Counted from the stretch's first letter, positions 1 to 9,546 are shown. The stretch: DNA of 64,000 nucleotides from Caloramator sp. E03 (GCF_006016075.1 NZ_CP040093.1:1666501-1730500), one strand, 5' to 3'. Translations and numbers: made by a program. Notes: generated by a model from the letters alone, not told the origin.

Positions 1-99
1 AATATAGGAATACCTGTAACAAAAACAGTAAGCATAAGCGGTCTTAGTTTTGCAGCAATAGTTGGAGTTATAGTAAACATGATTTTAAACAGAGAATAA
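1..99 (+). CDS. C-terminal end of a uracil/xanthine-type permease (partial)
   Basis: Only the last 32 codons are in the window, read in frame 1 to a TAA at 97-99. The tail runs through GIPVTKTVSISG and a hydrophobic segment, AAIVGVIVNMIL, which resembles the last helix of UraA/PyrP-type nucleobase:cation symporters (NCS2 family), membrane proteins that import uracil or xanthine. The stop is followed at once by a strong terminator, so this is the end of its transcription unit. The family call rests on a short tail; another NCS2 member is possible. Confidence 0.6.
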   Translation, partial: NIGIPVTKTVSISGLSFAAIVGVIVNMILNRE

Positions 100-104
100 A
101 CAAC

Positions 105-145
105 AGCAAGCAGCTATTAAGGTAGCTGCTTGCTTATATTTTATA
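105..145 (+). terminator. Intrinsic terminator after the permease
   Basis: An 11-base perfect inverted repeat (AGCAAGCAGCT at 105-115, AGCTGCTTGCT at 124-134) is followed by a T-rich run, six bases after the permease stop. Confidence 0.85.
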
Positions 146-363
146 TAGGACTTTTTTAATACTAAAACTTCTATTATGTGTTAAAGATCCTATTTATGAA
201 TTTCTTTAAAGTGAAATCTAAAATAGAGGTATATGATATGAAATCATTTGATTAATAAATAGATAAAATAAGTAACTGTCCCTCATTTTAGCAATATATT
301 TGAATATTTTTGTTTTAAATATTATAATTATTTTAAAAACTTGAGGATTTACGGAGGTAAAAA

Positions 364-927
364 ATGGATAGAGAAAGAGCAGTTGAACTTTTAGGGAAAT
401 ATTTAACTTCACCACATTTAATAAAACACTCTTATGCTGTTGAAAGTGTTATGAGAGCCCTTGCAAAAAAGCTTGATCCTGAGAGAGTAGATTTTTGGGG
501 TATAGTGGGCCTTTTACATGACTTAGATTGTGATGTTGTTGATTGGAAAAATGATCCTTCGCTCCATGGTCCTAAAACAATTGAAATATTAAAAGATGTT
601 TCCTTTGGAAATGACGAGATGTATCATGCGATTTTAGCACACAATGAAGCTACTAACACACCAATAACTAATTCTTTAGACAGAGCCCTTTATGCTTCTG
701 ACCCGATAACAGGATTTATAACAGCCATTGCTCTTGTTTATCCTGATAAGAAGGTAAAAAGTGTAAAGGTAAAATCAATAGTAAAAAGGATGGATGAGGT
801 AAGGTTTGCAGCGGGGGCAAATAGAGAAGCTATGAGGTCAATTGAAAATCTTGGGATAAGCTTTCAGGACTTTGCACAGATTTCATTAGATGCAATGTGT
901 GAAATATCAGATGTGTTAGGGTTATAA
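364..927 (+). CDS. HD-domain phosphohydrolase family protein
   Basis: A 187-residue soluble protein of the HD superfamily, metal-dependent phosphohydrolases. The pattern H20 (IKHSYAVE), the HD pair in GLLHDLD at about residue 53 and a further His in LAHNEA near residue 98 fits the metal ligands of small HDIG proteins. The substrate is unknown; family members act on nucleotides or phosphorylated metabolites. The ATG follows a clear GGAGG six bases upstream. It stands alone, with terminators on both sides (105-145 and 991-1033), so it is probably monocistronic. Confidence 0.8.
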   Translation: MDRERAVELLGKYLTSPHLIKHSYAVESVMRALAKKLDPERVDFWGIVGLLHDLDCDVVDWKNDPSLHGPKTIEILKDVSFGNDEMYHAILAHNEATNTPITNSLDRALYASDPITGFITAIALVYPDKKVKSVKVKSIVKRMDEVRFAAGANREAMRSIENLGISFQDFAQISLDAMCEISDVLGL

Positions 928-990
928 AAAGTAACGGTTTTAAAAATATTAAGCAAAAGATAATTAAAATGGAACTTTTAGTGAATATGG

Positions 991-1033
991 ATAATCAAAA
1001 AAAGTGCAGGTTTTCTGCACTTTTTTTGATTAT
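991..1033 (+). terminator. Long intrinsic terminator
   Basis: A 19-base perfect inverted repeat (991-1009 and 1015-1033) with a 5-base loop. The arms begin ATAATCAAAA and include AAGTGCAG. The stem itself holds the T-run, so it may work in both directions. Confidence 0.85.
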
Positions 1034-1147
1034 TAATATATATTAATCACTTTGTGTTTTGAATTAATTTATTTTGCATTTTGAAAAATTATTCGCTAAA
1101 ATTAAATTTAATAAATCATCTAATACCTGCGGTTTGGAGGTATAAAA

Positions 1148-2764
1148 GTGAAAAGATGGTATAAGATAAATTGTATCTTAATTATAATGATTATAATTTT
1201 TATGCTTGTTATTGAGTATAAAGTTGATATGAAAAATATAAATAAAAAGCCTTTGTCAAATGTTAACAAGCCTAAAAAGCTTATTATAGGTCGTGCAAAT
1301 GATGCTTTAAGCCTTGACCCTGCTAACATAACTGATATTGACTCTTTAAGAGTTACAGTTAATATATTTGAAACCCTTGTGAAATATGAAAAAGATGGAA
1401 AAGATATAGTACCTGCTCTTGCAACAAGCTGGAAATCAAGTGAAGATGGACTTTCATGGACTTTTAGGCTAAGGCAGGGAGTAAAATTTCATGATGGTAC
1501 GGTTTTTGATGCCAATGCAGTTGTTTTTAATTTTAAAAGATGGATGGATGATAAAAACCCATATCACAATGGTAAATTTGAATACTGGAATTATGTATTT
1601 AATGGATCTCCTGGTCTTATAAAAGATGTTAATGCTTTAAATAAATATAGTGTTGAAATAAAATTAAATAAACCTTATGCTCCTTTTTTAAGCTGCCTTG
1701 CTATGCCAGTTTTTGCAATTTCAAGCCCTGAGGCAATAAAAAAATATGGGGATGATGTGTACAAACATCCTGTTGGTACAGGCCCCTTTATATTTAAAAG
1801 ATGGGATATAAATAAAAGCATAATACTTACAAAAAATGAGCAATACTGGGGGCAATCTTCAAAGGTTGATGAAGTTGAATTTAAAGTTATACCATCAGAT
1901 AAAGAAAGAATTGATGAATTAAAAGAAGGTAAAATACATATCGCTGATGACATAAACCCCGATGAAGCTGTATTAATTGAAGATAATTCAAATTTTAGGC
2001 TTATTTTAAGGCCGTGTTTTAATGTGGCATATATTGCATTAAATAATAAAAAGGCTCCATTTAATAATAAAAACGTAAGATTAGCTATAAACTATGCAAT
2101 TGATAAAAAAGATATGATAAAAAAAGTATACGCAGATTTTGCAAAGCCTGCAAAGACATTTATCCCCCCCTTGCTTATTGGGTATGATGAAGACATAGAT
2201 AAAAGGGAATATGATATAAAAATGGCAAGGGAGCTATTAAAAAAAGCTGGCTATTATAAAGGATTTAGTGCAACTTTATGGGTAATGAACAGTCCTCGAA
2301 GCTATCTTCCTAAACCTATTGAAACAGCAAATTATATTAAAGATAATCTAAAAAAAATAAAAATTAATGTAACAATAAAAACGTTAAATTGGAATGAGTA
2401 TTTGAATAGAATTAAAAATGGAGAGCATGAGATGGCTTTGATAGGATGGATGGGAGATAATATTGATCCGGATAATTTTTTAAATACACTTTTTTCATCT
2501 GATAATGCAAAACGTGGCTGTGCAAGTAATTATTCTTTTTATTGCAATAGTACAGTGGACATGCTTTTGGTCCAAGCAAGGCAAACTGATGATTTAAATT
2601 TTAGAAAATTGCTGTATAAAAATTTGCTTCAGATTATAAATGATGATATGCCTTCAATACCTCTTACACATAATATGCCAATAATGGTTTTAAATGTATC
2701 GGTTAAAGGATATGTACCTTCTATTACAGGAAATGAATCTTTAGAATGTGTAGATATAGAATAA
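1148..2764 (+). CDS. Membrane-anchored family 5 extracellular solute-binding protein
   Basis: 538 residues, GTG start at 1148 behind GGAGG. Residues 7-25 form a single hydrophobic segment with no lipobox cysteine, so the protein looks anchored by an uncleaved helix rather than as a lipoprotein. The rest matches SBP_bac_5 (DppA/OppA/NikA-like) proteins: DPANITDIDSLRVTVNIFET near the start, then LATSWKSSEDGLSWTFRLR and VKFHDGTVFDA. These bind peptides, nickel chelates or opines outside the membrane. No oligopeptide permease or ATPase gene is adjacent. Instead it is followed by an exported protein, a histidine kinase and a response regulator, which suggests a sensory rather than a transport role. 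Confidence 0.88.
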   Translation: MKRWYKINCILIIMIIIFMLVIEYKVDMKNINKKPLSNVNKPKKLIIGRANDALSLDPANITDIDSLRVTVNIFETLVKYEKDGKDIVPALATSWKSSEDGLSWTFRLRQGVKFHDGTVFDANAVVFNFKRWMDDKNPYHNGKFEYWNYVFNGSPGLIKDVNALNKYSVEIKLNKPYAPFLSCLAMPVFAISSPEAIKKYGDDVYKHPVGTGPFIFKRWDINKSIILTKNEQYWGQSSKVDEVEFKVIPSDKERIDELKEGKIHIADDINPDEAVLIEDNSNFRLILRPCFNVAYIALNNKKAPFNNKNVRLAINYAIDKKDMIKKVYADFAKPAKTFIPPLLIGYDEDIDKREYDIKMARELLKKAGYYKGFSATLWVMNSPRSYLPKPIETANYIKDNLKKIKINVTIKTLNWNEYLNRIKNGEHEMALIGWMGDNIDPDNFLNTLFSSDNAKRGCASNYSFYCNSTVDMLLVQARQTDDLNFRKLLYKNLLQIINDDMPSIPLTHNMPIMVLNVSVKGYVPSITGNESLECVDIE

Positions 2765-2783
2765 AATGATGGGTGAATACATG

Positions 2784-3383
2784 ATGAAAAGAAAATATAT
2801 TTTTATAATAGCTTTTTTACTATTTTTAATTATTGCTTTAAATGAATATAACTCAAATAAAAGTCAAAAGGATATAAATGTATTGCTACTTCCAAGTATT
2901 CCCCAGCCCATTGCAAAAGAATATGTGCTTATCACATCAGCAGGACAGAGTCCAGATATTTATATAATATATGATGTAGCAAATAAACTTACTATACACA
3001 ATTATTTTATGCCAAAGGCAACATTACAGGATTTAGATGGTGTAAATACGGTTGTATTTGTTGTAGGGTATAGTTTAATAGGAGAAAAATTTCATGATAT
3101 CACATATAATGAAGAAAAAAACAGGGTAAAAAATCTTTTAAAAAGAGCAAAGGAAGACAATAAAGTAGTCATAACTATTTTTTTGGGTGGATTTGAGAGG
3201 AGAAACAAAAGAACAGATGAACTTTTAAAAATACTAAGTCAAAATACAGATTATTTAATAGCTACAAAAGATTCTGATAAGGATAAGTATATATCAGAGC
3301 TTGCAAAAGAAAATAAAATACCATTAACACTTATAAATAAAGTTAACGATGTACTTGAGCCTTTTTCATCAGCCTTTAGATAA
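2784..3383 (+). CDS. Small exported or membrane-anchored protein of unknown function
   Basis: About 199 residues if started at ATG 2784, which has GGGTGA seven bases upstream; ATGs at 2766, 2769 and 2781 are alternatives. An N-terminal hydrophobic segment (residues 4-20) is followed by an external domain of alternating strands and helices. Phrases such as VLITSAGQSPD and VVFVVGYSLIG suggest a Rossmann-like fold, and the end has a KDSDKDKYISELAKEN helix. It resembles uncharacterised DUF6305-type proteins, but I am not certain of that assignment. It is sandwiched between the solute-binding protein and the histidine kinase with very short gaps, so it is probably an accessory to the same sensing unit. 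Confidence 0.65.
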   Translation: MKRKYIFIIAFLLFLIIALNEYNSNKSQKDINVLLLPSIPQPIAKEYVLITSAGQSPDIYIIYDVANKLTIHNYFMPKATLQDLDGVNTVVFVVGYSLIGEKFHDITYNEEKNRVKNLLKRAKEDNKVVITIFLGGFERRNKRTDELLKILSQNTDYLIATKDSDKDKYISELAKENKIPLTLINKVNDVLEPFSSAFR

Positions 3384-3399
3384 AAAAGAGAGGTTTTTT

Positions 3400-4749
3400 A
3401 TGGGAACACATAAAAATAATTTAAGAGGTTTATATTTATATTCTGGTATTATCCTTTTGATATTTAGTATTTATTATCCTTTAACTATGAGAAATATCTG
3501 GTTTAGTATAATATATAAAATAAAAGATGCGATATTGTTGGGAGATAGTGGATATCTCATATTAGGTTCAGCTCTGATGAGCTTTTTATATGCAGTAAAA
3601 AACAGCATGATGTTTTTAGGTATTATAATTATTATATACTATTTAAAGACAGAAAAGTCTTTCAAAAATAAGAAGTTAATTAGTGCTTTTATAGTTCTTA
3701 TATACTATATAATAAGTATGATATTAGTAGACTTTCCACAGGAGATTATAACTACATCAGCATCATTAATTATTTGCCTTTTTATGTATGATAAGCTATT
3801 CAATGAAACAAGCAGTTTTTTTATTATTTTTATAATGTCTTTTCAGGTTTTTTTTGCTTTTGAATGGCTTAATATAATGCCAGCTTTATCAATATATAAT
3901 TTAGGTCAAAGTGATATACCATATAGCATAAAAACTGCTTCAATATATTTAAATTCTCAAGCTGTATTAAATTTTAGTGGTTTTGCATTTTTCTTATCAC
4001 TTTTTCTATTAGCTTTTTCAACAGCTATGCTATATAATAGCTATTCAAAAAACATGAAAATAATGAAAGATAACTATGAAAAGCAAAAAGAATTACAGGA
4101 GATGAAGTCTAAGGTACTACAAAATAGGATCAACAATGAAATGAAGACACTGGTACATGATTTAAAAACTCCACTTGTAACTATAAGAGGGTTAAGCTCA
4201 TTACTTTCCATATCAAAGGATGAAAGAAAGATAAAGGAATACTGTGAGCGTATAGAAGGCTCTGTTGATAAGATGAATGAGATGATATCGTGCTTTTTAT
4301 ATGAGAACTCAAGGCAAAGTATAAAAGTCGAAGAACTTATAGACTATGTTAGGGCACAGATACCTCTTGAGGATAATTCAATAAAAATAGATATAATAGT
4401 TTCTGATTCATTACCTAATCTGTATGTAAACAAAATAAGAATGGCAAGAGCAATAATGAACATACTTGAAAATGCAATTATTGTTCCTTGTAAACAAGAT
4501 CATAAACATATAATCCTTGAGGTAAAAAACTGTGATTTTGGAATAAGTATAATGGTTAAGGATAATGGTGTAGGAATTAATAATGAAGAAATTTCAAAGA
4601 TATTTGAAATTGGATATTCAACAAATAAAACCTCTGGCCTTGGTCTTTGGTTCGTAAAAAAGGTAATTGAAGAAAATGAAGGTAAAATAGATATTATAAG
4701 CAAAAAGGATGAAGGCACGACTGTTATTATATATTTACCTTCTGCATAA
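3400..4749 (+). CDS. Sensor histidine kinase with multiple membrane helices
   Basis: 449 residues from ATG 3400, chosen because AGAGAGG lies just upstream and earlier starts would run into the preceding gene. About six to seven membrane helices fill residues 10-212. A short coiled coil (about 218-250) leads to the H-box VHDLKTPLV with His253, then the ATPase domain: N-box NILENAIIV, G1 DNGVGI and G2 GLGLWFVKKV. It should autophosphorylate and pass phosphate to the response regulator 33 bases downstream. The sensor part has no extracellular PAS or dCache domain, so it may read its signal through the membrane or from the two exported proteins encoded just upstream. Confidence 0.92.
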   Translation: MGTHKNNLRGLYLYSGIILLIFSIYYPLTMRNIWFSIIYKIKDAILLGDSGYLILGSALMSFLYAVKNSMMFLGIIIIIYYLKTEKSFKNKKLISAFIVLIYYIISMILVDFPQEIITTSASLIICLFMYDKLFNETSSFFIIFIMSFQVFFAFEWLNIMPALSIYNLGQSDIPYSIKTASIYLNSQAVLNFSGFAFFLSLFLLAFSTAMLYNSYSKNMKIMKDNYEKQKELQEMKSKVLQNRINNEMKTLVHDLKTPLVTIRGLSSLLSISKDERKIKEYCERIEGSVDKMNEMISCFLYENSRQSIKVEELIDYVRAQIPLEDNSIKIDIIVSDSLPNLYVNKIRMARAIMNILENAIIVPCKQDHKHIILEVKNCDFGISIMVKDNGVGINNEEISKIFEIGYSTNKTSGLGLWFVKKVIEENEGKIDIISKKDEGTTVIIYLPSA

Positions 4750-4782
4750 GATTTAAAAAGTTTAATACAAGAGGTGGGTATT

Positions 4783-5424
4783 TTGAATAAATCTATAAAT
4801 AAAAAAAAGATAGTTATAATAGATGATGAGCCAGATATTCAATATACAATTAAAGAGATATGTGAATATGGAGGGTGGGAAGGTATTATAGCCAAAAATA
4901 GTAAGGATGGTTATGAGCTATGTAAGAAAACAAATCCAAACCTTGTAATTGTAGATTATCACATGCCGGATTGGGATGGACTTACTACAGTAAAAAAGAT
5001 TCGTGAGTTTAATAAAGTCGTATCAATACTTGTTCTAACTGTTGATGAGAGGCAGGAAATTGCTGAAAAATTTATAGCAGCAGGGGCAAGCGATTTTGCT
5101 TTAAAACCAATAAGAACCCCTGATCTTATATCACGTATAAAAATAAATATTATGATAAATGAGATGCAGGAGAATTATGAAAGAGAAAGAAAGCAAATAT
5201 TCATTGAAAAAGGAATAAGTAAAGCCACCCTCGATGTTATTTGTAACTATTTAAGTCAGCATGAGGCATTAACAATAGATGAGATAACAAAGGGAGTAAA
5301 CCTTGCTTACCAGACTGTGCATAGATATATTCAATATTTAATTGAAGAGGGAGTAGTAGAGATAATACCTGTTTATGGACAAGTTGGAAGACCAAAAAAT
5401 AAATACAAAATATCTACAATGTAA
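4783..5424 (+). CDS. CitB/DcuR-like response regulator
   Basis: 213 residues from TTG 4783, which sits correctly behind AGAGGTGGG; a GTG at 4774 lies inside that ribosome site and is less likely. The receiver domain has acidic residues D14/D15, phosphoacceptor D58 (VIVDYHMPDWDG) and K108 (LKPIR). The C-terminal part (about 140-213) is a winged helix with LTIDEITKGVNLAYQTVHRY as the helix-turn-helix and a GRPKNKYKI wing, as in CitB-family regulators of nutrient uptake. It is the cognate partner of the kinase upstream. The DUF3798-type ABC operon starts about 150 bases downstream and is an obvious candidate target (inference). Confidence 0.9.
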   Translation: MNKSINKKKIVIIDDEPDIQYTIKEICEYGGWEGIIAKNSKDGYELCKKTNPNLVIVDYHMPDWDGLTTVKKIREFNKVVSILVLTVDERQEIAEKFIAAGASDFALKPIRTPDLISRIKINIMINEMQENYERERKQIFIEKGISKATLDVICNYLSQHEALTIDEITKGVNLAYQTVHRYIQYLIEEGVVEIIPVYGQVGRPKNKYKISTM

Positions 5425-5570
5425 TAAAAAATGAATGATAATATATTTTTTGTGCGATTTAAAAAATTTTCAGAGAAAAATGTTAAAAAAATAGGAATAT
5501 TTAAATGCATAAAGAAATATATATTTACATATTTATAATTTTTAAATATAAAATTATAGGAGGGATATTA

Positions 5571-6809
5571 TTGAAAAGAGTAATAGCATTTTTACTTGCA
5601 GCTGTTATGACTTTAAGTTTTGCTGCTTGTGGTCAAAAGGAGAATAATCAAAGTTCTCAGAATTCTGGGCAGCAAAACCAAACAAAGGAGCAAAAGTTCC
5701 ACATTGGAATTGTAACAGGAACTGTTGCACAATCAGAAGATGAACTTAGAGGCGCTGAAGCTTTTATAAAGGAATATGGTGACGTTGATAACGGAGGAAT
5801 AGTAAAGCACGTTACATATCCTGACAACTTCATGCAGGAGCAGGAGACAACCATTGCTCAAATTGTAGGCCTTGCAGATGACCCGCTTATGAAGGTTATC
5901 GTTGTAAACCAGTCAGTTCCTGGAACTGTTGCAGCATTTAAAAAGATAAAGGAAACAAGACCAGATATATTACTTCTTGCAGGATCACCCCAGGAAGATC
6001 CTAACATGATAGAGGAAGCATCAGATCTTGTTGTTGATGTTGATAACGTAAAACGTGGATACCTTATGATTCTTGCTGCAAAGAAGATGGGAGCAAAGAC
6101 ATTTGTTCACATTTCTTTCCCAAGACACATGAGTATTGAACTTCTTTCAAGAAGAAGAAAGATAATGGAAGAAGCTTGTAAAGATTTAGGATTAAAGTTT
6201 GCTTTTGAAACTGCTCCAGACCCAATGAGTGACGTTGGAATTCCAGGTGCTCAGCAGTTCATACTTGAAAAAATGCCAGAATGGGTAAAGAAATATGGTA
6301 AAGATACAGCTTTCTTCTGTACTAACGATGCTCAGACAGAGCCTCTTTTAAAGAAGGTTGCTGAACTTGGTGCAATATTCGTTGAGCCAGATCTTCCATC
6401 ACCAATTATGGGATATCCAGGAGCTTTTGGAATAGATCTTAAGGCAGAAGCAGGAAATTGGCCAGCAATACTTAAGAAGGTTGAAGATACTGTAGTTGCT
6501 AAAGGCGGCGGAAAGAGAATGGGAACTTGGGCATATTCCTTTAACTATACAACAACAGAAGCTCTTGCAGAATTTGGTAAGAGAGTAGTTGAAGGAACTG
6601 CAAAGAAGGATTCCTTTGATGACTTAATGAAGTGCTTTGAAAAGTATACTCCAGGAGCACAGTGGAATGGATCATATTATGTTGATGTTGCAACTGGACA
6701 GGAAAAGAAAAACCACGTTTTAGTTTACCAGGATACTTATGTTTTAGGTCAAGGATACCTTGGACAGACTAAGGAAACAATTCCAGAAAAATACAATAAC
6801 ATTAAGTAA
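5571..6809 (+). CDS. DUF3798-type substrate-binding lipoprotein
   Basis: 412 residues from TTG 5571, placed eight bases after AGGAGGG; the longer reading frame upstream has no ribosome site. A signal peptide ends in a lipobox, LSFAAC, so the mature protein is lipid-anchored. A Ser/Gln/Asn-rich linker follows. The body begins FHIGIVTGTVAQSEDELRGA and is organised like a periplasmic-binding protein of the BMP/sugar type; I recognise it as the clostridial DUF3798 family. Genes for a ribose-type double ATPase and two permeases follow, so this is the importer's ligand-binding subunit. The ligand is not evident; sugars or nucleosides fit the transporter class. Confidence 0.8.
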   Translation: MKRVIAFLLAAVMTLSFAACGQKENNQSSQNSGQQNQTKEQKFHIGIVTGTVAQSEDELRGAEAFIKEYGDVDNGGIVKHVTYPDNFMQEQETTIAQIVGLADDPLMKVIVVNQSVPGTVAAFKKIKETRPDILLLAGSPQEDPNMIEEASDLVVDVDNVKRGYLMILAAKKMGAKTFVHISFPRHMSIELLSRRRKIMEEACKDLGLKFAFETAPDPMSDVGIPGAQQFILEKMPEWVKKYGKDTAFFCTNDAQTEPLLKKVAELGAIFVEPDLPSPIMGYPGAFGIDLKAEAGNWPAILKKVEDTVVAKGGGKRMGTWAYSFNYTTTEALAEFGKRVVEGTAKKDSFDDLMKCFEKYTPGAQWNGSYYVDVATGQEKKNHVLVYQDTYVLGQGYLGQTKETIPEKYNNIK

Positions 6810-6823
6810 AAAATATTAAGTAG

Positions 6824-6864
6824 ACAAGTAACCACTCGCTTTGCGAGTGGGTACTTGTTTGTTT
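6824..6864 (+). terminator. Attenuating terminator between binding protein and transporter genes
   Basis: A 16-base stem (ACAAGTAACCACTCGC at 6824-6839, its complement at 6843-6858) with a 3-base loop is followed by TTGTTTT. Its place inside the operon would leave the binding protein more highly expressed than the ATPase and permeases. Confidence 0.85.
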
Positions 6865-6901
6865 TAAAGCTATTCTGACTTCATAATTAAGAGGTGAAAA
6901 A

Positions 6902-8521
6902 ATGTCGGAGGGAAACATTTTATTAAAAGTAGAAAATGTTGGAAAACAATTTGAAGGTAATAGAGTACTGAAGGATGTAAATTTTACCCTCAAAAAAGGG
7001 GAAATATTAGGACTTGTTGGAGAAAATGGTGCAGGTAAATCAACTCTTATGAAAATACTTTTTGGAATGAATGTAATTCATGAAACAGGAGGATATGAAG
7101 GAAATATATACCTTGATGGACAGAAGGTTAACTTCAAAAACCCTCTTGATGCATTAAATGCAGGAATAGGAATGGTACATCAAGAGTTTTCGTTAATACC
7201 TGGATTTACAGCTGCAGAAAATATACTTCTTAATGTTGAGAAAACAAAACCTAATGTTATATCAAAAATATTCGGTAAGAAACTTGAAACTATTGATGAA
7301 AAGGAAATGCAAAAATCAGCACAAAAAGCAATCGAAACTTTAGGGGTTGACATAGATCCAGATACATTAGTATCTGAAATGCCAGTAGGGCATAAGCAAT
7401 TTATAGAAATTGCTAGAGAAATTGATAGGGAGAAAGTTAAGCTTCTTGTTCTTGATGAGCCAACTGCAGTTTTGACTGAAACAGAAGCTGATATACTATT
7501 AAAGGCTATGAGAAGACTTGCTGATTTAGGAGTCTCAATTATTTTTATTTCTCATAGGCTAAATGAAATAATATCATCCTGCGATAAACTTGTTGTTTTA
7601 AGAGATGGTGTAGTTATAGTTGAAAGGCCGGTTGAAGGTGTTAACATAAGGCAAATAGCAGAGTGGATGGTTGGTCGCTCTGTTGAGAGTGAAAGAAATA
7701 TAAAACCACGTGAAAGTAGCGATAAAGACATAATTCTTGAAGTTAAAAACCTCTGGGTAGATATGCCTGGAGAAACTGTAAAAGATGTTACTTTTAGTGT
7801 AAGAAGAGGAGAGATATTTGGAATTGGAGGACTTGCGGGGCAAGGGAAGCTTGGTATTCCAAATGGTATAATGGGACTTTTTGCATCAGGAGGAGAAGTT
7901 AAATTAAATGGTAAAAATCTTCCGCTGAACAATACCTATAATGCACTAAAAAGTGGACTTGCCTTTGTTTCGGAGGACAGAAGAGGGGTAGGACTTTTGC
8001 TTGATGAACCAATTGATATGAATATAGCTTTTAATGCTATGCAGGTTCAAGATAAGTTTATAAAAAAATACCTTGGTGGACTTATTAAGTGGTGTGATGA
8101 TAAAGCAATTAAAGAATGTGCCAATAAATATATAAAAGAGCTTGATATTAAATGTACAAGTGAAAAACAAAAGGTAAGGCAGCTCTCAGGTGGAAATCAG
8201 CAGAAGGTTTGCCTTGCAAAGGCCTTTGCTCTTGAGCCAACGCTTTTATTTGTTTCTGAACCTACAAGAGGTATAGATGTTGGGGCTAAGAAATTAGTTC
8301 TTGATGCTCTAAGACGCTACAATGAGGAGAATAATACCACAATAGTTATGATATCTTCAGAGCTTGAGGAATTACGTTCAATCTGTGATAGGATTGCGAT
8401 TGTAAGTGAAGGTAAAATAGCTGGAATACTTCCAGCAAAGGTTTCCGTTACTGATTTTGGCCTTTTAATGTCTGGGATAGATAAACTTGAGGAAGAAGGT
8501 GAAAGCAATGAACAGAATTAA
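6902..8521 (+). CDS. Sugar/nucleoside-type ABC transporter ATPase (two ABC domains)
   Basis: 539 residues with two ABC domains in tandem, as in RbsA/MglA/NupA-like proteins. Domain 1 has Walker A GENGAGKST, a degenerate signature (EMPVGHKQ) and Walker B LLVLDEPTAVL. Domain 2 has a degenerate Walker A (GGLAGQGKLG), a good signature LSGGNQQK and SEPTRGIDVGAKK. One functional and one degenerate site is normal in this family. It powers the two permeases encoded downstream and should dock to them on the cytoplasmic face. ATG 6902 lies six bases after GAGGTG. The last 14 bases overlap the next gene. Confidence 0.93.
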   Translation: MSEGNILLKVENVGKQFEGNRVLKDVNFTLKKGEILGLVGENGAGKSTLMKILFGMNVIHETGGYEGNIYLDGQKVNFKNPLDALNAGIGMVHQEFSLIPGFTAAENILLNVEKTKPNVISKIFGKKLETIDEKEMQKSAQKAIETLGVDIDPDTLVSEMPVGHKQFIEIAREIDREKVKLLVLDEPTAVLTETEADILLKAMRRLADLGVSIIFISHRLNEIISSCDKLVVLRDGVVIVERPVEGVNIRQIAEWMVGRSVESERNIKPRESSDKDIILEVKNLWVDMPGETVKDVTFSVRRGEIFGIGGLAGQGKLGIPNGIMGLFASGGEVKLNGKNLPLNNTYNALKSGLAFVSEDRRGVGLLLDEPIDMNIAFNAMQVQDKFIKKYLGGLIKWCDDKAIKECANKYIKELDIKCTSEKQKVRQLSGGNQQKVCLAKAFALEPTLLFVSEPTRGIDVGAKKLVLDALRRYNEENNTTIVMISSELEELRSICDRIAIVSEGKIAGILPAKVSVTDFGLLMSGIDKLEEEGESNEQN

Positions 8522-9542
8522 TCAATTTATAAAGAGCTTTGGCTGGCCACGTATAATTATAGCATTATTCTTAATATCATTGTTCATTGCGGGGCCATTT
8601 TTCGGTGTATCAACTGATATGTCTTTAAATGATGTTTTTGTCAGATTCGGAATGAATGCTATTCTTGTTTTGTCAATGGTACCTATGATACAATCTGGCT
8701 GCGGCCTTAACTTTGGTATACCAGTAGGACTTGTTGCAGGGCTTATAGGAGCAGTTATGAGCCTTGAATTAAGGCTAACAGGTATTGTGGGTATATTAGC
8801 AGCCTTTGCAATTGCTATCATTGCAGCAACTATATTTGGATATTTTTATGGAAAACTTCTTAACAGAGTAAAGGGCGATGAAATGATTATCGCAACTTAT
8901 GTTGGTTACTCCTTTATATTCTTTATGAATATGATGTGGATAGTACTTCCTTTTAAAAATCCTTCAAGTGTTCAAGGATTTAAGGGCACAGGACTTCGTG
9001 TAACAATAAGTGTTCAGGAATATTGGTATCATGTTATAAGTGATTTCTTAAAAATAAACATTACTGATCACTTTACTTTCCCAACAGGCATGTTTCTATT
9101 TTTTGCTTTAATGAGTTTTATTGTATGGGCATTTTTTAGAACCAAAATCGGTGTTGCCATAACAGCAGTTGGATCTAATCCTGAATATGCAAGGGCTGCC
9201 GGGATTGATGTTGATAAGATGAGAGTTATATCAGTTATCTTTTCAACGATATTGGCTGCCATTGGAATTATCGTTTACCAGCAAAGCTTTGGTTTCATCC
9301 AGATGTTCAACGCCCCTCTATCCTTTGTTTTTCCATCGGTTGCTGCAATACTTTTAGGTGGGGCATCGGTGAACAAAGCATCAATTGGTAATGTAATAAT
9401 AGGTACTATACTATTCCAGGGCATACTTACTATGACGCCATCTGTTATAAACAGCGCTATAAGCATAGATGTCTCAGAAGTTATAAGAATTATAGTATCA
9501 AATGGTATGATAGTATATGCCTTAACAAGGAAAGCGAGGTAG
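8508..9542 (+). CDS. ABC transporter permease 1 (ribose/BPD_transp_2 type)
   Basis: 344 residues from ATG 8508, preceded by GAAGAAGGTG within the end of the ATPase gene; a TTG at 8487 is a weaker alternative. About nine to ten membrane helices, with the family's cytoplasmic ATPase-contact region around VGSNPEYARAAGID. This is a branched-chain/ribose-type permease (BPD_transp_2 family), paired with the similar permease encoded four bases downstream to form the membrane channel of the DUF3798-linked importer. Confidence 0.9.
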   Translation: MNRINQFIKSFGWPRIIIALFLISLFIAGPFFGVSTDMSLNDVFVRFGMNAILVLSMVPMIQSGCGLNFGIPVGLVAGLIGAVMSLELRLTGIVGILAAFAIAIIAATIFGYFYGKLLNRVKGDEMIIATYVGYSFIFFMNMMWIVLPFKNPSSVQGFKGTGLRVTISVQEYWYHVISDFLKINITDHFTFPTGMFLFFALMSFIVWAFFRTKIGVAITAVGSNPEYARAAGIDVDKMRVISVIFSTILAAIGIIVYQQSFGFIQMFNAPLSFVFPSVAAILLGGASVNKASIGNVIIGTILFQGILTMTPSVINSAISIDVSEVIRIIVSNGMIVYALTRKAR

Positions 9543-9546
9543 AAAC

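Noticed and set aside
3349-3399. Longer start for the histidine kinase
   Set aside because: The extra 17 codons lie inside the preceding gene and lack a ribosome site; ATG 3400 has one.
5505-5570. Longer N-terminus for the DUF3798 lipoprotein
   Set aside because: The extra 22 residues have no ribosome site and would spoil the signal peptide; TTG 5571 follows AGGAGGG.
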